A stretch of DNA of 64,000 nt from positions 81,638 through 145,637 of the forward strand of contig NZ_JAGGLB010000028.1 of the NCBI RefSeq assembly GCF_017874215.1, given 5' to 3'. The stretch is from Paenibacillus eucommiae (lineage in GTDB: Bacteria; Bacillota; Bacilli; Paenibacillales; NBRC-103111). The translations under genes were made by a program, and so were the position numbers. The notes beneath the pieces were generated by a model. It was not told the DNA's origin. It saw only the letters and a program-made list of their open reading frames with translations, and searched no databases. Below are positions 60,582 to 64,000 of this stretch, piece by piece (within the stretch, counting starts at the first letter, position 1; each line of letters begins with the position of its first letter).

Positions 60582-62652
60582 GCTGAACAACCTGCTGATG
60601 CAGAAGGACGCTGACGGATTTTTTCAACTGGATAAAGACAAGGAAGCTGTTAAAGCTTTTATGGAAGAGGTTCATAGTAAAAGCATTCATTTTAGCAGCA
60701 CAGCTGAAAAAGTACGTTATATGATCGAAAATGATTATTACGAGGATTTATACAAGCACTACAGTCAAGCAGAAGTAGAGGAAGTTTACCGGATTACGCA
60801 TAGCTATTCATTCGAATTTCCTTCATATATGGCGGCTTCCAAATTTTATACAGATTACGCTGTGAAAAATAATGACCGCTCTTTTTATCTGGAGCATTAC
60901 GCCGATCGGGTAGCGATCGTAGCCCTGCATCTGGCTGGCGGCTCGCTAAGTATTGCAAGTGATCTGGCGGCCTCCATGATGGAGCAGCGGGTTCAGCCTG
61001 CAACGCCAACCTTCCTCAATGCAGGAAAGAGCAGACGGGGCGAGATGGTATCCTGCTTCCTGCTGGAAATGGATGATTCACTCAATGCCATCAACTATGT
61101 TCTTGGAACCTGCATGCAGCTGTCAAAAATTGGCGGCGGGGTTGCTGTCAATTTGTCCAAGCTTCGTGGACGCGGGGAGCCGATCAAGGGCGTTGAGGGA
61201 GCTGCTAAGGGCGTTATGCCGGTGCTTAAGCTGATGGAGGATGCATTCTCCTACGCCGATCAAATGGGCCAGCGCAAGGGCTCAGGAGCAGCGTATTACA
61301 ACATCTTTGGCTGGGACGTTATGGAGTTTCTGGACACCAAGAAGATCAACGCAGATGAGAAGGGAAGACTTCAAACGCTGTCGATTGGCCTTATTGTACC
61401 GAACAAGCTGTATGAGCTGGCAGAAGCCAACAAGCCGCTTGTCGTGTTTGGCCCCCATTCCGTATATAAAGCGTATGGTGTTCATCTGGATGATATGGAT
61501 ATGGATGAAATGTATGACAAGCTGCTTGCAGATAACCGCATCCGCACCAAGACGGTGATGAGCGCGCGGGACATGCTGGTGAAGATCGCAACCATTCAGC
61601 TTGAATCCGGATATCCGTACATTATGAACAAGACGAATGCGAACAAAGCGCATGCACTTAAGGATTTGGGCTCGATTAAGATGTCCAACCTGTGCACAGA
61701 GATTTTCCAGCTTCAAGAGACTTCGGAAATTGGCGATTATGGCCAGCCGGATTTCATTCGGAGAGACATCAGCTGTAATTTGGCCTCCCTGAACATCGTA
61801 AACGTCATGGAGCGGCGCAAATTGCGTGAATCTGTACACGAAGGCATGGTTGCTTTAACGGCTGTCAGCGACGTAACTCGTATTTCTAACGCACCCGGCG
61901 TGGTAAAAGCAAACTCGGAACTTCATTCCGTCGGACTAGGCGCGATGAATTTGCATGGCTATTTAGCCAAAAATGAAATTGCCTATGAGAGTGTTGAGGC
62001 CAAAGATTTTGCCCGGACTTTTTTTATGATGATGAATTACTATTCTTTGGAAAAAAGTGCAGAAATTGCTAAAGATAAAGGAATTACCTTTGACGGATTT
62101 GAACGTTCGGAGTATGCTAAGGGGACTTATTTTGACAAGTATACAGCTACAGATTATCGCCCGGCAACAGACAAGGTGAAGCACTTGTTCGAGGGCATGA
62201 CGGTTCCGTCACCCGAGGATTGGCTTTCGTTGAAGAATAAGGTTCAGCAAAATGGCTTATACCATGCTTACCGGCTCGCGATCGCGCCGACACAAAGCAT
62301 TTCCTATATCCAGAACGCAACTTCCAGTGTAATGCCGATTGTTGAGCCGATTGAGACTCGTACTTATGCCAACTCAACGACCTTTTATGCAATGCCATAT
62401 ATGAACCGCAAAAATTTCTTTTACTATAAATCGGCTTATCAAATGAACCAATTCAAAATTATCGATATGATCGCTGAAATTCAGTCTCATGTTGATCAGG
62501 GGATTTCAACCGTACTGCACGTAAATAGCGATGTGACAACGCGTGAGCTTGCCCGTTATTATGTGTATGCAGCGAAGAAAGGGCTCAAATCGTTATACTA
62601 CACCCGGACGAACCGCTTAAATGTGGAAGATTGCGTCAGTTGCTCGGTATAA
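60568..62652 (+). CDS. nrdE: Class Ib ribonucleotide reductase, alpha subunit
   Basis: A 694-residue catalytic subunit that reduces ribonucleoside diphosphates. Cysteines sit at MVSCFLLEM, in the catalytic loop NLCTEI, and at the C-terminal redox pair ending VEDCVSCSV. The ATP-cone domain is short, typical of class Ib. There is no intein. TTG 60568 follows AGGGGGTGAG and overlaps nrdI. Followed by nrdF after 57 bp. Confidence 0.97.
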   Translation: MKHIELNNLLMQKDADGFFQLDKDKEAVKAFMEEVHSKSIHFSSTAEKVRYMIENDYYEDLYKHYSQAEVEEVYRITHSYSFEFPSYMAASKFYTDYAVKNNDRSFYLEHYADRVAIVALHLAGGSLSIASDLAASMMEQRVQPATPTFLNAGKSRRGEMVSCFLLEMDDSLNAINYVLGTCMQLSKIGGGVAVNLSKLRGRGEPIKGVEGAAKGVMPVLKLMEDAFSYADQMGQRKGSGAAYYNIFGWDVMEFLDTKKINADEKGRLQTLSIGLIVPNKLYELAEANKPLVVFGPHSVYKAYGVHLDDMDMDEMYDKLLADNRIRTKTVMSARDMLVKIATIQLESGYPYIMNKTNANKAHALKDLGSIKMSNLCTEIFQLQETSEIGDYGQPDFIRRDISCNLASLNIVNVMERRKLRESVHEGMVALTAVSDVTRISNAPGVVKANSELHSVGLGAMNLHGYLAKNEIAYESVEAKDFARTFFMMMNYYSLEKSAEIAKDKGITFDGFERSEYAKGTYFDKYTATDYRPATDKVKHLFEGMTVPSPEDWLSLKNKVQQNGLYHAYRLAIAPTQSISYIQNATSSVMPIVEPIETRTYANSTTFYAMPYMNRKNFFYYKSAYQMNQFKIIDMIAEIQSHVDQGISTVLHVNSDVTTRELARYYVYAAKKGLKSLYYTRTNRLNVEDCVSCSV

Positions 62653-62709
62653 GCCTGATTAGGGCTGGCACAAACGGCCCAAGATGAAAAAGAGCAAAGG
62701 AGAAACACA

Positions 62710-63663
62710 ATGAAAGCTGTTAACTGGAATCGTCCGGATGATGATTATACAAATACATTCTGGAAGCAAAATATTATGCAATTTTGGACCGATGAGGAGA
62801 TTCCTCTTTCGGATGATAAAATGTCCTGGATCGGTTTAAGCGATGAACAGAAGGAGCTCTATATGAAGGTTTTGGGCGGCTTGACGCTGCTCGATACGCT
62901 TCAGGGCGGTGTAGGTATGCCTAAGATTGTTGAGCATGTAGAGGGGCTGCAGCGCAAGGCTGTGCTTAGCTTCATGGGCATGATGGAACAAATCCATGCC
63001 AAATCCTACAGCAGCATCTTCACCACGCTTGCAACAACCGGCGAAATCGACGAAGTGTTCCGCTGGGTAGAGAACCATCCGTGCCTGCAGACGAAGGCCG
63101 AAACGATCGCCCAATATTATAATGGGATTGAAACCCAGAAGGATTTGTATTTGGCGATGGCTGCCTCCGTTCTTCTGGAAAGCTACTTGTTCTACAGCGG
63201 ATTTTTCTATCCGCTCTACTTGGCTGGTCAGGGCAAAATGACGAGCAGTGGAGAAATCATTGATTTGATTTTGCGGGACGAAAGCATTCATGGCTTATAT
63301 GTAGGCGTGCTTGCCCAGGAAGTATATGCTGCCTTAGAGCCAGAGGAGCGTGAGGACGTATACGAAACGCTTCATGGGCTGCTGGCATTCCTTCACAAGA
63401 ATGAAGAGCAGTACACGCAGGAGCTTTACGCAGCCGTAGGTCTGGTAGACGAAGTCAACACATTCGTTCGGTATAACGCGAATAAAGCTTTGATGAACCT
63501 GGGCTTTGACCCGTTCTTCCCGGAAGAGGATGTAAATCCGATTGTATTCAACGGGATCAGCACAAAAACGAAGCAGCATGACTTCTTCTCCAAAAAAGGC
63601 AACGGCTACGTTCGCACCACCCATGTCGAACAGCTTACGGATGAGGATTTCAGTTTCGATTGA
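62710..63663 (+). CDS. nrdF: Class Ib ribonucleotide reductase, beta subunit
   Basis: A 317-residue radical subunit. Metal ligands lie in LLDTLQ (Asp), MEQIHAKSYSS (Glu and His, with the radical Tyr), ESYLF (Glu) and RDESIHG (Glu, His). The C-terminus ends DEDFSFD, the peptide that binds NrdE. AAAGGAG precedes ATG 62710. Probably Mn-dependent in vivo given nrdI. A terminator follows. Confidence 0.97.
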   Translation: MKAVNWNRPDDDYTNTFWKQNIMQFWTDEEIPLSDDKMSWIGLSDEQKELYMKVLGGLTLLDTLQGGVGMPKIVEHVEGLQRKAVLSFMGMMEQIHAKSYSSIFTTLATTGEIDEVFRWVENHPCLQTKAETIAQYYNGIETQKDLYLAMAASVLLESYLFYSGFFYPLYLAGQGKMTSSGEIIDLILRDESIHGLYVGVLAQEVYAALEPEEREDVYETLHGLLAFLHKNEEQYTQELYAAVGLVDEVNTFVRYNANKALMNLGFDPFFPEEDVNPIVFNGISTKTKQHDFFSKKGNGYVRTTHVEQLTDEDFSFD

Positions 63664-63704
63664 ATCTATATGTAGTTCCCGCCTAGGCGCTCAAATAAAC
63701 TTCT

Positions 63705-63733
63705 TCCTCCTACTTTCGTAGGGGGATTTTTTT
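63705..63733 (+). terminator. Terminator after nrdF
   Basis: TCCTCCTAC/GTAGGGGGA with a TTTC loop and one G-U pair runs into seven T. Confidence 0.88.
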
Positions 63734-63770
63734 ATGTGTTTATTTATGTATTTATGTGTTTATGTGTTTA
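63731..63770. repeat. Low-complexity TTTATGTG repeats
   Basis: TTTATGTGTTTATTTATGTA-type units repeat several times between the nrdF terminator and the palindrome at 63870. AT-rich, no gene. Confidence 0.7.
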
Positions 63771-63869
63771 TTCGAAGGTGTAGGTTTTGGTGGAGGCATG
63801 GAGTAAATAAATTTCAATTACATAGTGCAAGCCTGTCTCCTCCTGAAGAAACGGGGGAGGTGCTACAAC

Positions 63870-63960
63870 TTTACGATGTTTTTAATCGTTAACGCAAGGG
63901 TTTCCGGTAGTGTCAAGAAGTTTGTGTATGGAGCTAAAAGGGAACTCATGGAAACGCCAG
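63870..63960 (+). repeat. Fragment of the composite intergenic element at the window end
   Basis: A single palindrome TTTACGATG-TTTTT-AATCGTTAA (63870-63892) of the array type is followed by a spacer resembling that of copies B and C (compare GGGTTTCCGGTAGTGTCAAGA with the 33268 and 39247 regions). The next palindrome position (centre 63932) has decayed. The rest of 63664-64000 holds no gene. Confidence 0.65.
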
Positions 63961-64000
63961 ATATTTATTTGTGATGGTGGGTGGTGTAGCCCAAGCGAAG

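Overview
The window reads as a chromosomal segment of an endospore-forming Bacillota of the Paenibacillus type. The signs are a complete GerA-type germinant-receptor operon, a GerMN-domain lipoprotein, an S-layer-homology protein, two exported proteins with copper-amine-oxidase-like 'stalk' domains, a GlgB-GlgC-GlgD-GlgA cluster, separate ParE/ParC genes, a T-box-controlled aminoacyl-tRNA synthetase and strong Gram-positive ribosome binding sites, often with GTG or TTG starts. Base composition is moderate, apart from a GC-rich stretch inside the dynamin gene. No rRNA, tRNA, prophage, insertion sequence or CRISPR array was seen.

Layout: 1-423 is the 3' end of leuD. 685-5583 holds cell-envelope/sporulation genes (amidase, GerMN lipoprotein, SLH protein). 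5805-10621 holds nth, a small unknown gene and a tandem dynamin. 10622-11941 is a 1.3 kb non-coding block rich in phased palindromes. 11942-18954 holds a heterodimeric ABC exporter, an SGNH lipase and an ABC ATPase/permease pair. 18985-23426 is parE-parC. 23863-27150 holds a MarR regulator facing a pseudouridine synthase, a methyltransferase and a parvulin foldase on the minus strand. 27337-33049 is glycogen synthesis. 34244-38483 is the ger operon, followed by ferritin. 39815-41901 is a dehydrogenase plus DHDPS-family pair. 41951-46248 holds serine dehydratase, an M20 amidohydrolase and an unusual regulator. 46374-49678 holds an LLM oxidoreductase, a polysaccharide deacetylase and a MerR-methyltransferase fusion. 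49729-51996 is argS with its T-box and promoter (minus). 52245-59273 is an uncharacterised catabolic-looking operon led by a GntR regulator. 59407-63663 is a self-controlled Fur-family gene and nrdI-nrdE-nrdF behind two NrdR boxes.

The most novel signal is non-coding. A dispersed composite repeat occupies gaps between genes at about 11.05-11.48, 15.68-15.93 (inverted), 33.25-33.64 and 39.22-39.72 kb, with a fragment at 63.87 kb. Its right half is a double stem whose outer arms differ between copies yet stay complementary. Its left half is an array of about 23-bp palindromes whose centres lie 51, 62 and 51 bp apart, roughly 5, 6 and 5 helical turns. A neighbouring array at 10.74-10.93 kb keeps the same 51/62/51 geometry with a different palindrome sequence. 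This looks like a structured RNA family, a protein-binding array or a non-autonomous mobile element; I recognise no described family.

A second candidate is the six-gene operon at 52.2-59.3 kb (GntR, M20 peptidase, metallo-beta-lactamase-fold hydrolase, class V aminotransferase-fold enzyme, Gfo/Idh/MocA oxidoreductase, glycosidase-like protein). It looks like a complete pathway for an unknown substrate, with no transporter. All assignments come from reading the sequence and recalled family knowledge; no database search was done.
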